This document shows positions 1 to 14,300 of a DNA stretch of 64,000 nucleotides, piece by piece. This stretch comes from Ischnura elegans. Taxonomy: Eukaryota; Arthropoda; Insecta; Odonata; Coenagrionidae. A program made the position numbers and the translations under genes. A model generated the notes under the pieces. The model was not told the origin of the DNA. It ran no database searches and saw nothing but the letters and a program-made list of their open reading frames with translations. The stretch's first letter is position 1. Each line of letters starts with the position of its first letter. The DNA lies in the NCBI RefSeq assembly GCF_921293095.1, contig NC_060251.1, positions 55,197,585 through 55,261,584 of the forward strand, in the 5' to 3' direction.

Positions 1-251
1 AGAAAAATAAAATTTTAGGCATTTCATCTTTCCCTCAATTTTCAACTAGGAATTTAAACTCATCAAGAAAAAATGCATCAACGATAATCTGTGAAAAAAA
101 TTCTGACTGTAGTAAAAAACGAACCTATCTGATACTCAGCTAATTATTGTTCACCAAAACCAATGATAATCAATATATTTCACATGGGTAATGTCAATAT
201 CAAAAGAACATTTCTATATTACAACAGACAAACTGAACCAAATATGCCTAC

Positions 252-1522
252 CATAGTGAAGATCCTGCTCATAAGGGATGTTGTAACTTTTTTGACATGT
301 CTTTAAGCAGGCTGGGGTGTCACCACCTTCACCTTGGCATGGGGGCCTTGAACCATTGATATGGTGCTCACAAGGCTCAAATGCATAGGGTCTGCAGCCC
401 TAAAAAATGTAATAGCAAACAGCCATTCAATAAAATTTACTAGTTGACTATCAACCACATCCGAACATGAATACCATAACAATAAGATTAGTTTTTTCTC
501 AAATCCCATTTCAATGCAAAAAAGAACCCTTATAATTTTGCAAGATCATGGAAAAATGTACAGTTAAGGGTTCATTGTACTAAAATATACAAAAATAGAA
601 GGTATACTAGAAGACTTACGGCAGTAAAATCTATGTCCATAGGTTTTAGTTAAAACAGCTTAAGCTTATACGACTTATATCATAGAATAAAAACGAATGC
701 CTCTTCATGAGTTATTTACCTGATTAGATCCATAAGATCCACCGCTAACAATACCATGATGGACCCAGTACGCCCATGCTGAGCCTGGGTACCCTCCATT
801 GCAACCATCACCACAAGATGTACAGCATGATACAAGGTCCTCAGAGGAAAAGCGGAAATTTACTTTCCCATTTGAATGAATACACAACCGATCAGACATA
901 GCTTCTGCGGCTCCAAAAGCCTGGAAAAAGCATTCGAAAACTTATTAAGAATACGTAAGATTACACAATAGGCTAAATCTTCTAGCTATAAGTACAAATA
1001 TGAAAGGGCAATGGCCTTCGTGGTAGCGATATGCAACCTTCGGTCATGTCGTCATCCTAATGTCGCCATTAAAATCCACAATTAGCCTATCTGTAGGGCA
1101 AGAAACGCTTACCCAACATGATCCGCAAGACCCTTGGTCTCTGATTTCCGAAATTGTGGGGCAATGGGGCCATTGCTTTCGGGAGTCAAAATTCTCTGGA
1201 ATTTCTTCATCACCTAATAAGTAATGCTCCCTTTCAGGCAGTCGATGGAGGCGAGATTCGGGATGAACTCCCATCAGCCTCTTGATATACTTCATGGAAA
1301 CATGAGGCCCGAAGTTATGCCCAGCCTGAAATGGAGAATGATGTTATAAATACATTCAGTTTGATTACGATTACGTATTTCAATTAACGTAGCAAAAAAA
1401 TCCACGTATATTACCTTCCAGGTCGTATTCAAGGAGTTGATATGATTAACAAATTCATCCGATAATGGATTTAAAGAAACTGCAGTGGAGATCAAGGCGG
1501 TTAAGAAGAATATTTCCAACAT
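252..1522 (-). CDS. CtsB: Cathepsin B-like cysteine protease, N-terminal part (3' exons outside window)
   Basis: Papain-family (C1A) lysosomal cysteine protease. Coding exons on the minus strand, in transcript order: 1415-1522, 1113-1325, 720-920 and 252-399; the next donor at 250-251 leads out of the window. The start at 1520-1522 begins a hydrophobic signal peptide ([16 protein letters not shown]); an ATG further upstream in the same frame is separated from it by a likely acceptor just before the chosen ATG. A propeptide with LNTTWKAGHNF and a mature start near [14 protein letters not shown] follow. The catalytic cysteine lies in DQGSCGSCW, and the exon join gives [14 protein letters not shown]. 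The [18 protein letters not shown] and [13 protein letters not shown] segments are cathepsin B specific, and the occluding-loop region [13 protein letters not shown] is present. The catalytic histidine and asparagine would lie in missing exons. No damage is visible in the part seen. Homology is certain; the symbol is generic. Confidence 0.95.
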
Positions 1523-2302
1523 GTTCCTACAAAAAAGCAACATAAGTATCTCAATCACAGTAAGATACTGACACGCTACACAATCTACAAAATTAGTCTA
1601 CCAAAAATAGCAAATACAAACAGAAAATATAATAGAAATTTCAAATGGCACTGTAACATCAATAACGTACGTCTTGTAAGTACCAATCCCCAGACGGAAA
1701 TAGGCCTAAATTACACAGTGAGAGCAGCACAACAGCCGACAGCAACCCGCTAACTAGCAGATCAACGATTCCTTGAACAATAAGCATATAGTCCCGTATG
1801 GACTCAAACTGCGTAGCTGATTCTGAGTCAGATAACACAACAACAAGAGTAATGATCAGCTGACCAGCGATGTCATTCGAAGGGTTGGAAGTAATGCACA
1901 TCAATTGCGCACGCGGAGCCCAATGCAAACTGACTAAGCTTCTCAACTAGGAATTTCTGTTTTTAACTCTAATTTTATGCCGTTTTTGGGAAGGTGAAAG
2001 ATATCAGTATTCACAAATGAATAATAAACAGTAGATTTGAGGGCCAAATAAAAACAATAATTTCAGTAGGTCAAAACACGTAAAATTCTCATATCAAATA
2101 TAAAAAAAGCATAGCGAAATTTTTAAATGCGAATACAAATTGCTTTGAGAATGCACGTGTGTTGTTGTTGTTCATGCAATATTGCTCATTATTGTCCTAC
2201 TCATGGTTCTGTTTTGTTTAAATGTGAAGTGTGAATTACTAACGCGGTCATCTTGTTGTTTGACTCTAGTGTGTCATACTTAGTGCTTCTTATTTTATAA
2301 TT
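1523..2302. promoter_or_regulatory. Shared upstream region of cathepsin B and WDR3 (divergent pair)
   Basis: The coding starts of cathepsin B (minus) and WDR3 (plus) are 780 bases apart, head to head. An acceptor-like tract just upstream of the cathepsin ATG (about 1525-1540) implies a noncoding first exon of that gene somewhere in this stretch; I could not place its donor. No TATA box or clear initiator was identified, and no transposon was recognised. The regulatory role is inferred from position only. Confidence 0.4.
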
Positions 2303-5300
2303 ATGGGATTAACGCGAGAATACTTACGGTACGCGGCAGGTGGAAAATTTAATATAATTGCTAGTTCAGAGTGTAATGTAGCATTCGTCACGTATCAAGG
2401 CTTTGAAGGACGTTTTGTTGCTGTCGGAGCCTGCGAAGATGTCATAATATGGGATTTACGTCTTCTGGAGAAAGTGAGTTACTTACCGGCTAAGTATCAT
2501 CAGCGGAAATTCTCTTACAAGTAGTCTTTGTATGCTGTCGACTTAAGTCTCGGTTACGTCGACTCACTGTCAAGCCGAAGGTCTTTAAGTCAAACAGCCA
2601 CCCTTAATTGATAGTCCCTTCGAAAATGCTAGGCGCACATCAATATTGAGCAAAAAGGAAGAAAACTACCCGCTCCTTTTATTAAAGAATATGTTAATCG
2701 TTGAAGCCTTTATTGCTTAGCTATTTTATTATGCCTGACAAAACGAGAATGCCATTTTGGCGAGTCTATTTAGTCTTGAGACGTATCTCACCTAGGCTTG
2801 ATGTCATTAGGTAATGGGCGTTTAAATCATATAGTGTCCCCGTGGAACTTGTTTTTATGTGTCCATAACGACAGCCTGTTGAAGTATCTCCCTCGTATTG
2901 TGTATGTTTGATCATTGGGTGCTATTTTTTTGGCACAAGTAGGTATTAGATCCGAAGAATTACAGTTTGAGTTAGAACTGTGTCATCCTATTGGGACTCT
3001 CGAATGCTATGCCCTTCGTCTATCGTAGTTTCATGGAAATAACTTGTTAACTGAACACATATGTTAATGAATTGGAGATGCAATTTTCATGGTCAACTTA
3101 TATGCTTATTCCAGAGTGGTCAGGTTTTCCTTGGTTGCAGCATAATTTCAATGCAAAACGCAATTCTATGTACATATAGGGTAGCTGGCTTCCCTGTTAA
3201 ATTTATTTTCATTTTCTTTTGATTTCACTTGGATCATGTCTTTTATAAGTCTTTGAAAGTAGCTTCTTTCTTGGGCTATCAGATTTATGTCATCAGACTT
3301 ATTTTGGATCAGTCCTGTTAATGTGTCTTCTGCTGTTTAAGAGAGTCTCAAGTTCCTGATCTCAGTCACTCAATGGTATTCCTGGTAGCAAGGTTGTCCA
3401 AGTACGCTACATAATGTCTGAAATACTAAAGTAAAGTAGTACTAAAGAAAACTTTCAAGTGCTAAAGAAAGATCCGTAACCGAATGGTTAAGCTGAAGGA
3501 CCACATATTGAAAGAAAACAAGGAAAAAAGTATACCAACAAAGGTTGTGCCACCACTATCGCTCCACAGGATAGTGGGTTTCATTTCCAGTAGGTTGTTA
3601 TTCTTTGGTCAGTGAGGGAAATTCAATAAGGGCAAAACATTTCCTTTCTTCATCGTCCAAATGCGCAGCAACCACTGAGTCTCCCGCTACCCAGAGCATG
3701 ACTTGCGATGGACTCCATAGAATAGAGACGCATTCGACGGCATCATGTGTGCACATTGGGAACGCTCCTCTGAATTTTCCGTATATCTCAATGATACGAC
3801 AAAAATCCTTACGGGCCATGGCAAGCTTTCTCTTGAAGCAAATAAGACGGTTAACGAGCAGATTTGATGGGCCACATATTTGAATGCAGTTGACGTTGTC
3901 GTAAGTGTGTGCCTACCTTATGTAGCAACTACCATAGAGGGGATTGGGTTGGAGTGGTGGCTAGAGTGCTGGCTTCTCACCTTGTCGGGTTTGGTTCTTA
4001 ATCCCGACAGTGGCAGAGACTTTTCAGAGGCTGCCCAATCGCTGCTTGAGTGCCTTACTTATGGATATATATATTATCTAACGGTATATAATCCTTGGAT
4101 CAAGACAAGGGTTTTTTTTCAAACCTTTTTTTTCTACTGCTCACTAGAATGGTGGTGCATTTGATATCCTTAGCAGTTGTGTCTTCCTTTTTCCCGCTAT
4201 CTCTGTCTAACCCTCCTTTCTTTTCCTTCTCCTACTCTGGTACTCATTCTAAAATTCACTTGAAGCCCATCCTTTTCCTCATTTTCTCATATCTGAAAAT
4301 TAATAGCATAAATATTTGCCTGACGTAATCTGCAAGACGGCAGTGGTCAGGAGTGATTGTGAGCATCAGGAAAAAAATTAACATTTTATTTTTTTCTAGC
4401 CAGTGGCCAATCCCAAAAAAAAATATTTTCTGCAGTTTGATACATCACTTTCTTTTCAATTGCTTAGGAAACCAATTTTGTTAAATTAAAACAATTCGTG
4501 ATATTTATTGATGTCAAATTACTTTTGACAATATTTAAGGGTCTAATAAAATATCTAAATTAATGTGGACAAAAAAAACAAGGCACGAAAAGCATAACTC
4601 CAATGAATTCACACTTCCCTTTGGACAGTATCTCTTCTTTCATTAAATTCAAAATCTCAGCAGCACTTCAATATATATTATATGTCAGCATCAACATCTC
4701 CGGTTGTACACCTATTTCTCCCTCTTCTCCAATATATTAATGCCTCATTACCCTCCCTTTGCATTTCTCCCAGTTGTACACGGTACTTGCACTTTTATTC
4801 ATCTTTCGCTATGCTTCTGCTACTGTTAAGCCAGCCCCCAACAAGCTTTTTCCCCCACTCGCCTGCTGACAAAGGTATCTCAAATCAAGGTAGGAGCATA
4901 TTCTTCTCGATCCAAAGAAAAACGCATTCTGTTCATGTGCTCGTCAGTCCATCCAGAAAAGCTAAAACTTCTTCAATGTCAACTGCATTCAAATACGTGG
5001 CCCATCCAATCTGTTCATTAACTGTCTTGTTTACCTCAAGAGAAAGCTTGCTATGGACCGTAGTGATTTTTGTCATTTCGTTGAGATATGCAAAGGAAAA
5101 TTCAGAGGAGTGTTCCCAATGTGTGCACATGATGCTGTCGAATGTGGCGAAAAGCAAGGAAATGGTTTGCCTTGTTTGAATTTCCCTCACTGACCAAAGA
5201 ATAAGAACACACTGGAAAGGAAACCCACTATCCTACAGAGTGTTTGTGGCAGCACAACCTTTGTTGGTATACTTTTTTCCCCAATGGTACACCACCCTTG

Positions 5301-8300
5301 TTTCCTTCAATAAGTGGTCCTTTAGCATAACCAGTTGGTTATGGGTCTTTCTTTAGCACTGGAATCACGTAATGGTGTTTCTTTCAATGAAATCTTGTCT
5401 TAAGTTCTTGGAATGTATGAAATTATGGCAAAATCCAACAGTTTTGTCTTTTCTACCCGAGGGTGCTCAGTACTCCTTTTCAGAACCTTAATCTGGATAC
5501 TGATAAATTTTTATAACAGTTGTTGTTAGACAATGGCCGACTATTCCTGCTAAAATTCATGAGAATTCTAAACGTTATAATGTATGCAAGTCCTTCCTTT
5601 CTCCACGTGATCATTTAAATCAGACATGATCCTATTAAACCTTGTCTAATTCCAATAATTTGGAAGTTCTTATCTCATTCTAGAATATCGTACACAGTTT
5701 GCTTTTATTTCCTTAAGGATCTCGAATATTTTTAACCCATTTTTACTCAAGGCCTTGGTGCTTAATGGAGAGAAAAGTGAGGTTACACGACTGTGTCCAA
5801 GTCCTGTAAAGAAGTTCTTGGCTGCCGGATATGCTGATGGTGCTATCCAGGTTTTTGATTTGACCGATCCAGAAAATCCTGTGTCTTACATTGGACACAA
5901 GTCAGCCATAACCTGCCTTTCATATGATTGGAGTGGCCAAAGGCTAGCCTCTGGCTCCAAAGTAAGTTTTCACTGTCCTGAAAAGTAAAAGTGATATTTT
6001 AGTTTGCAGTTTAATGTTTCTTTTCATATTCACTATTGAATTTCTTGTTTAAGTTAATGCTTCAATGAAATGTTTCTTTATTTGTTATGTGATATTTTTT
6101 ATCAATATGTTGTTTGAATGTTATTCTGTTAAATCTCTCATAGTGAAAGCTCTACAGCCTTTATCTGTGCTTAGTAAGGTGTAGATTTTCAATGAACTTC
6201 CTTGAAAATTTAACCCCTCGGTGAAAACATCTTTAAAATCTATCATAGTTAATAATCTGGAAACTGAATTATCTCCAGCATTAATTTTTATGAATAATGA
6301 CTTTAAATTTCAGGATACTGATATTATTGTCTGGGATGTAGTTTCTGAATGTGGTCTTCACCGTCTAAATGGCCATCGTGGTGTAGTTACTCAAGTACTC
6401 TTCCATGGACCTGACCATCCATCTCTGCTTATTTCATCATCAAAGGATACTTTTGTGAAGTTTTGGGATCTTGAAACCCAGCATTGCTTCAAAACCCTCA
6501 TTGGACACAGGACTGAGGTTTGTATATTGCTTTTTTTGTAATTTTTAAATTTTTGTTGCACGTTAAAATATGTATCCAATTTCATCTGTGGAAGTAGCAA
6601 TGCAGTTTTTGCTGAGAGATTTTTTTTCATTTTGTAATTTTATTAGCTCAATGAAAAGTACATGATTGTTCATTGAAAGTTAGGAAATGGAAGAATTTGA
6701 AACAATCTCCTGGTTAATATTTCACCTGCATTGCCACCATGGGTTCCAGTTCTCCCCAGTCAAATTATATTACTCAATGTTTTGGAAGGAAGGCAGGAGT
6801 ACATATTTCCGTGAAAACATAATGCACGCAAGAGCATTTAATGTAACATATACGTTAAATATGTGAATTGATAATGATAGCAGTCGGTTACATTTGTTGA
6901 GGTTAGGGTTGCAATAGTGAAATGAATGATGTCATTTTGACATTAATAACAATGTACTAGAACAGCAGGATAACAGAGAGAGAGAGAGAGAGACTGTACA
7001 GAAACTTCTATGTATAAGCTCCCCTTATTCAAGTTATTTTTATGGGAAATTCAAGGTGGCAGACTCCTGTCTCATTGTTTGCTGTATGAGGGTGAAAAAA
7101 GATTTTAGTGTTTGTGCAGAATGTTACCCATTGAGGTAGTTTTCTGCCACAAATGGCAAAATACTCAAACCATGTATCAAATCAAATACAGGCATGCGAA
7201 AACCCTCATACGGTTAAGTATACTGTCACTGTGGATGTTATTAAGCGTAGTTAAATTTGATGTTTATACCACTGAATTTTTGTGGAATAATTTTTTGGTT
7301 TTAAAGATTGAAATTCTAAATTTTTTTGTACATACTTCAATGTAGGCCTCCAGAAATTACGTATATTTATGTGAAACTAGCAGTTTCATTGAATATTCTG
7401 TTCTTTCCAACAGGTTTGGGACATCAGTATTCTGAAAGATGGAAAATATTTGGTGACTGGTTGTGGTGATAGTGAACTTAGAGTTTGGTCTATGAACTTC
7501 ATTGATAACGAATTTGATGAAAAACCAGAGGTTAGAGAGCTGGACAAGACTTTTCTGGAGGAGGATGGTGACAGTGTCTCATTAGTAAGTAATTTTTTTT
7601 GTTTTAGGTATAAATTTAATTTTCAATATCAGTGGCTGTTATATTTTGCAATATCAATATATGAAAATAGAATTAGACACACATACCATTTTCATAAAAC
7701 AATAGATTTATTGCTTGACATGATTTTCTCTGCAAACTCAATTCACCACGGTATGTCACATCCATTCTTCACCTCATTCGTTGGATTGAGTTGCCTTTAC
7801 TAAAATAAATTTTATGAGAGGTATTGTTTTTTTTTGATAAGGTAGTGACGTTGCTATTAGTTTTGATTGGTTTAATCTCATTTGTTGCAGTATCCACTAA
7901 GATGCCACAAGGCTGGCTCTATACTTCGGAATGGTTTAGGCCGTGTAATGTCACTTGCTGTTGACTCATCTGGATTTTTCCTGGCATGTTACGGAGCTGA
8001 CACAAAAGTTGAAATTTTTCAATTCAGGAAAGAACTGGAAGCCACACTCAAGGCCAAGAAGAGGCTCCGTAGGGAACGCAAAAAGGCTCTAAAGTAATTT
8101 TTTCAGTATTTTTAACAATATTTTGTTATACCCCATGGTTTACTTTTGAAATTTGTTGAAAAGGGAAGCTGTTTTTCTTATGATGTAAATGTTACTAGAA
8201 GTTTTTGGTTGTTAAATTGGAATTCACTGATGTCGTTCCAGGAATATGTATGTATCCTTGAAACATTGTTTTTGGCTTCTCACCTAGATAAGGTTGTGAA

Positions 8301-11300
8301 TGAGATTGATGTTTGAAATCCAGTGCATGTTGCTTATATGACATTGTGTGATAAATCATGTATTCAATTCTTCTTGTTGAGTCTGTATATCATTTATCAA
8401 AAATTTATTTTTTGTTTGATACAAAAATGAATAATATTGCTTTGGGAAGAGCCCCTCAAAAATTCCTAAAGGAATGTTAACCACGATTGCCTCATCATTT
8501 TCTGAGCCATTACAACTATGGTAATTCAACAGAAAACTTAAAATAATTAGTTAGCATGGATAAGTGTTTTCAGTTTTCCACAAGAAAATATCATTTCACA
8601 TTGTGGAGTTACTGTTAACTCCTTTGCTTATGGATTTTTCAGTATCGTAAGTAATACTGGGCCCTAAAGTAATGAGCACAATTACTTTAGGATTTTTCTT
8701 GAGTACAAGTGTTAAACAGTATTGCATGTGTTGTGATGCACTATTACTTGAATGGGACATGCTGTCGGTACTCATCAGGTTTCCCACAGTATTTTTGTCA
8801 TAGATCATTGTGAATTATACGACCTCTGCCATGCACTTTTCTGCAGTCTGTTGTAAATGGCAGTGCATCTCAAACTTTATAAACACTATCAGACTGTGGG
8901 GAGAGAGAAATCATCCAGATTAGGGAAAAGATGTAAATTGTGGAAAAAAAATCAGTGGCAGGAATGCAAAAGCAATATTTTTATCTTTTGACTCTTGACT
9001 GTACTTCTTACAGAGCCACCTCAAGGGAACTCATGTCAATGGGGTTTTTTTAGGGGTATGGTCATAATTTAATGTGAGAAAGACCTAATAATAATATTGT
9101 GACACAACCAAGTAATTGTGTGCTTGCATTGCATGGTTGTGGGGTGCAAACAGTCATTGCCTCTAAATATAAGGTATTATTTTGTATCTTTTTCTGTGCT
9201 GTAATTTTATACTTCTGTTTCTAGGGATGGGGGTGTTCAACCTGAAATTAATGACCAGGATGCCGTAGAGGTGACCTTGAAAGATGAAGTACTTAGACTC
9301 CCAGTTCTCAAAATACCTCCATCTGATGGAAAGATCAAATCAACTGCTCTTATCTCTGGCAAGGGTGGTGAACTGCGGGTTTGTAAAATGGCCTTCTTAC
9401 CTTCACTATTGAAGAAATTGCAATTCATTTGTCTTGAATAATAATTATGGTGTTCCCACGTATGGGAATGGAAACCCCACTTGCTCTCTATTTTTTGGTC
9501 TCCAAAAATATCGAGAGGAATACCAAGTTTAGAGAGGACAGAATTTAATAATTTCAATGTAGCAGCACTTTTTTCAATAGGGTGGTTTCCTATAATTTTT
9601 TTGTTGCCTAAATGGAAAGATTATTACTCGTTGAGCACGTGTTTCACTATTTTAGATTTTTAAATTACAATATCAATTTTTTGCGATTAAATGAAAAGTG
9701 AAAATTTTCAAGCACACGAAAATGCGACGACTAAGTAAGAATGCTGGGTGGAGCCCAGCATTCATCCTTAGGACAAGAACATATTGAATTTTTCTTTATC
9801 ACCGACTTTTTTAAAAGATGCAAAAAAAACATAGATACCAGGGATGTAGGAGTACTCAAAAATTCGAGTCGAGTTGAGTAGTACGTACTTGACTTAAGTG
9901 ATTCGAATAGTATTACGAATATAGAGCTAAGTCGAGTAGTTTCGGTTACAGAGCTGTCGAAGCCTGTAAGTTCAGAAACCTGCTAACAGAAGGCACTATC
10001 ATGAAACTCATGCGGTAATATCATTTATAAAGTCAATAAGTCGTTTTAGGCCTTGGAGTTTCAGCATATAGTAGTCGACATGGGTGGCGAATACCTTTTC
10101 GTCTGACCATCTACGGTGTACTCGGAGTAATCGGAGTGGAAGACAGCATCGCTCATACTTCCTTATGCGATACTTTAATACCCTACCATAGTCAAATGCC
10201 GAGGAAATTAGTAAAAATTGTTAGGATTTCTATAGAAAAAATTCAACTTTTAGGTTTTAGGGGGCAATGTCGGTGTTTGACATTACAAGTAGTGCAATCT
10301 TTTAGCCTTTTCAGCACCAAGTACATCAAATGTTAATTTTCGTTTATTCCATTGTTGTGTTTAGTTTCTCTCTTATATTTACTGGAAATAGTGGCTAAGG
10401 TTGATTAAACGAAGTAAGAAATAGATAAAACTGCTCTTTTGTTCTACAAAGTTAAAGCTAAGTTCTATAGTTAGTTTGCTTCGTCCACTAAAATTCCATG
10501 AATATCCATGATCCATTCAAGATCCATATAAATCGTTGATTTAACTTTTAATAAAACTTCCTAAGGTTCCCAAACCTTGCAACTTTGGAAAGAAAGCACT
10601 TGTCCAGCTGCACAAGTGTGTTGCGAAAGACGTTTTTCTGTAACATGGAGGCGTCAAATCCTGCTGCCTGAGCATATAGAGCAATTGGTTTTTCGGCAAT
10701 AGAATTTGAAAGTATCCAATATTACATTAAACATTTACGTATACAATCTAAATATAACTGTTCAAATATCGTTGTTGAGGGGTCTTCCGAGCAGTTTGGA
10801 TACATATGTACATTGACGATATATTACTACAGGTTAATTCATTTCAATTGTGCTTTTGGAATTGTTTAAGACACATTAATTTTCATTCATCTCCTAATTG
10901 TGACTAAATTACAATCAATGTTCCTCGTTATCTTTTCCTTTTCCCATCAAGCTAAGCATTCAAAATAGAAAATTTACAAGGAGATTAAAAAAAAAAGATA
11001 ATATGTTGGAGAATGCATTGCTGTATTGCCTATTTCAAGAATTACCATACTCGACTTGATACTCGCGAGTAGTTTTTAACTCGACTCGATACTCAACATG
11101 AGGTCAAAAATTACTACTCGCACATCCCTAGAGTATACACTTGGATACAGACAGAACATAAATAATCAAGAAAAGTACAAAGTGATACCAATGGCAGCTG
11201 TACTTTTCAAACAAAAGAAGGCAGTAATACAGATAGCCAACTATGATATCAATATGAATGCGGTGAGAAATCACACACTTCAATGATAATTTATTTTAAG

Positions 11301-14300
11301 TCTTTATTATAAGATTTTGGTTCTCACACACATTTGAAAATATCAGGAATGGAAATGCTGTAAGCTGTCCTGATGTTATGATTACTTATTGGAATCCTCC
11401 GGCATGATGGTTTTTTTTTTCTTTTTGCAGATAGCTATCGCTTCGCGCCACAATGTTCTTAGTTTGTACAGTTTGATGACTTTGGATTTTGTGGATGAAG
11501 CAAAGAAGGAAGACTGCTACAAAACCTTGGGAACTGTCACAAAATTAGGCCATCGATCGGAAGTTCGGACGCTCTGCTTTAGTTCAGATAATTTAGGCGT
11601 TCTTTCAGCTAGCTCAGAAGCAATCAAACTATGGAACCGGTATGTCATATTTTCTTCTCTTCTCCTGTGATGGTAATTCTCTAATATAAATGTCATCCAT
11701 AACTCAACTCTTGTGGCTAATTTCATGGTAATTTTACTGAAAAGTTAGAACCAGGTGGGCTTCCCTTCCTATGGCTGCCTTGGTCGTCATAAAACTAGTC
11801 ATTCTTGTTTTTACATTATAATGATTAAGGCGTGATAGTGTTGAACGTGAACATTATGAGGTTTAAGAATTTATTCAATTTTCCATTTTTTTAAACAGGA
11901 AATAATTTTCTTATTATAATTAGATTAACTGCTTCAGCATTAAGACAAATCCTATATGAATACTGAGAATCCTAAACCTAGATCTAAAGGTTCAAAACTG
12001 CACCAGTGTTAAAGACCAGGAAAATATAGGAACTGAACCATACTTTATATAAAATGTCTATTGTTAAAGCTCTAGCACATTGATTTGCTTGTGTAAATCG
12101 TTCACAAGTTGTATTGCCTTAGAGTTATTTAATTTTTATCACAGACTTATTATATGTGACCTGGAGTGAATTCACTGTTGAATAAATTAAATAATGTGTG
12201 GTGAGATGCTTCATGCAATAACTAATAGGGATGGGCTATTGATCAGATGGTGCTCGGTTCAAATCCTGTTGGATCCTTTGGTGATTCACAAACTAATCAT
12301 CCTCATATATCATTGAAAGGACATGAATCCCCTACCCTGAATGTGTGCAATCTACTCACCAGAGCTAAGTGTGGGGTGAGCTCTACCCTATAAAATTTTT
12401 ATTGAATAACCTTGATTTTTAGAAACTGCTGCCAGCTATCCTTGTAAGTTACCCTTAAGTCAGTTGATATTCATTTTGACTCTGCTTTTATTCTCAAGAA
12501 AGAATGTCTGGCAAAATTGATGTCTTTTTATTATGCAGATTCCATCTCTTTTAGTTGAATAATTTGAGTGTATTTCTTATCTATGTTTTTGATCATTTTT
12601 TGTATTGATATATTTTGTATTTCTTAACGTGATATTAATCATTTGTTATATTATAACTTTTTATATTGATCACATTTTATCTTTTGCCACCCTTTACTTT
12701 TTTAACCTGTTAAATAATGCTTATTAATGTTTACATGCTTCTTATATATGCTTATTTATGTAACACTATGTCTTTATACTTACTTATGTAGCACTATTTT
12801 TGTACAATGGGTTAACACCCGTAAGAAGAAACAATTATTATGATATTATTATTGTTAAGTGCTGGTAAAGGGCTGTAATTACTCGGATATAATCATCTGG
12901 CTTCTGCTGTACTTCATAAACCAGGATGTACATAATAATTAACGCATAGTGATTTTTCTTACTAATCTAGCAAACTTCTCAAATATAGGGAATCTGGATC
13001 TAGTCCAAGCTAAGGCAAGCAAGTTTTGTCTGTGTACTTTATATCTAAAATATGTTAAATTCCTATCTAATTTACGTAATCTGGTTAAGCTATTATTGTT
13101 TAATTCCTAGGCCATCTCTGTCATGTTTGAGGACAGTGACTGGAGAAGATACCAAGAGTGGAAAGGTGTCATCGATTGGGTATGTGCTCTCTGCCTGTTT
13201 TGTTCCTGGTGATCGACATGCTATCATTGGCATGAGAGATGGCAGATTGTTAATTGCAGACATTGGTGCCGGAGATATTCTCGAAGAAATCCCAGCTCAC
13301 TCCAAAGAAGTGTGGTCCATTTGCCTGACCCATGATGAGGTATGGATCTGCGTTCCGAGTGCACATTGATGCTGATGGTATATTTGATGTGAAGTGGTCA
13401 CTGATAACTGAAGTTAGGGTTTCAAAGATTTTCCAAAATTCGCTTACTCCATGTCCAGTATTGCTGTAGACAACAGTTTTGCCAGTTCCTGGATTTTTTT
13501 GTCAAAGGACCTGACACCTTTGACCTGAAGACGCCAGGAGGATCACTGGCAAAACTGACGTCAATGGCAATACCTGATGCTGTCTAACCAAAAAAATGAA
13601 ATAAATCATCATCCACTCGGTAGAAACCTGAGAAGCAACTTGCATTCAAATCATTCAGGATGAAAAATAAGGGCAAAATAAGGAAGTGTGAAACCTTGAG
13701 TGGTAAATATTGAGAGAGTCATGAGATAATTTTGAGTAGACCCAGTTTGGACCAGTTGCCAGTTTGTACGGAGCACAGGTCTATGTTAGCGTTCCTCTAT
13801 AAGTCTTGTCCCATAAGTGTAATCTTCAATCCACTTGTTGCCATCAGATGATTGGGTTATAGAGTGGAGAGCAACGTCAAACCAAATGTTGGGTATTTCC
13901 CCCTCTCCCCTTCAGCGAGTGTCGCCGTCCTCGGGGTTTTCCAAGATCCGGCCGACTCACATGTGGCCCCTTTCTCGTGGTCTCTACCAAGGGGACTCCA
14001 CTCACACCCTTTTGGAGTGAGGGAGTGCCGTTACCCGAGGGTCAGTAACCCTCAGACCCTATCACCCATGCCCTTGCCGACGGCGTGGGTGTCATTCAGT
14101 GTTTAACGTCCGGGAGCGTGTGGACGCGGAGTTTTGGCGTGCGCTTCCCTGTAAGTCGCACGCGAAATTAAGAGAATTCCATCGAAGGCATCTTCGCCCT
14201 TTATTTATCATAACCCGGGGCACACGTCCCTGCACGCACATCTTCTGAACCACCACGGGCCGGATTGTGCGAACACCAATCTTTTGTTTTTTTCACCAGG

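Noticed and set aside
1659-1946. 95-residue minus frame upstream of cathepsin B
   Set aside because: Hydrophobic but not homologous to anything recognised and not joined in frame to the cathepsin exons; it may overlap the noncoding first exon.
4682-5179. 165-residue open frame in WDR3 intron 1
   Set aside because: It crosses from plain intron into the right arm of the inverted duplication in a frame that differs from the conserved one; low-complexity start and no homology. Taken as chance.
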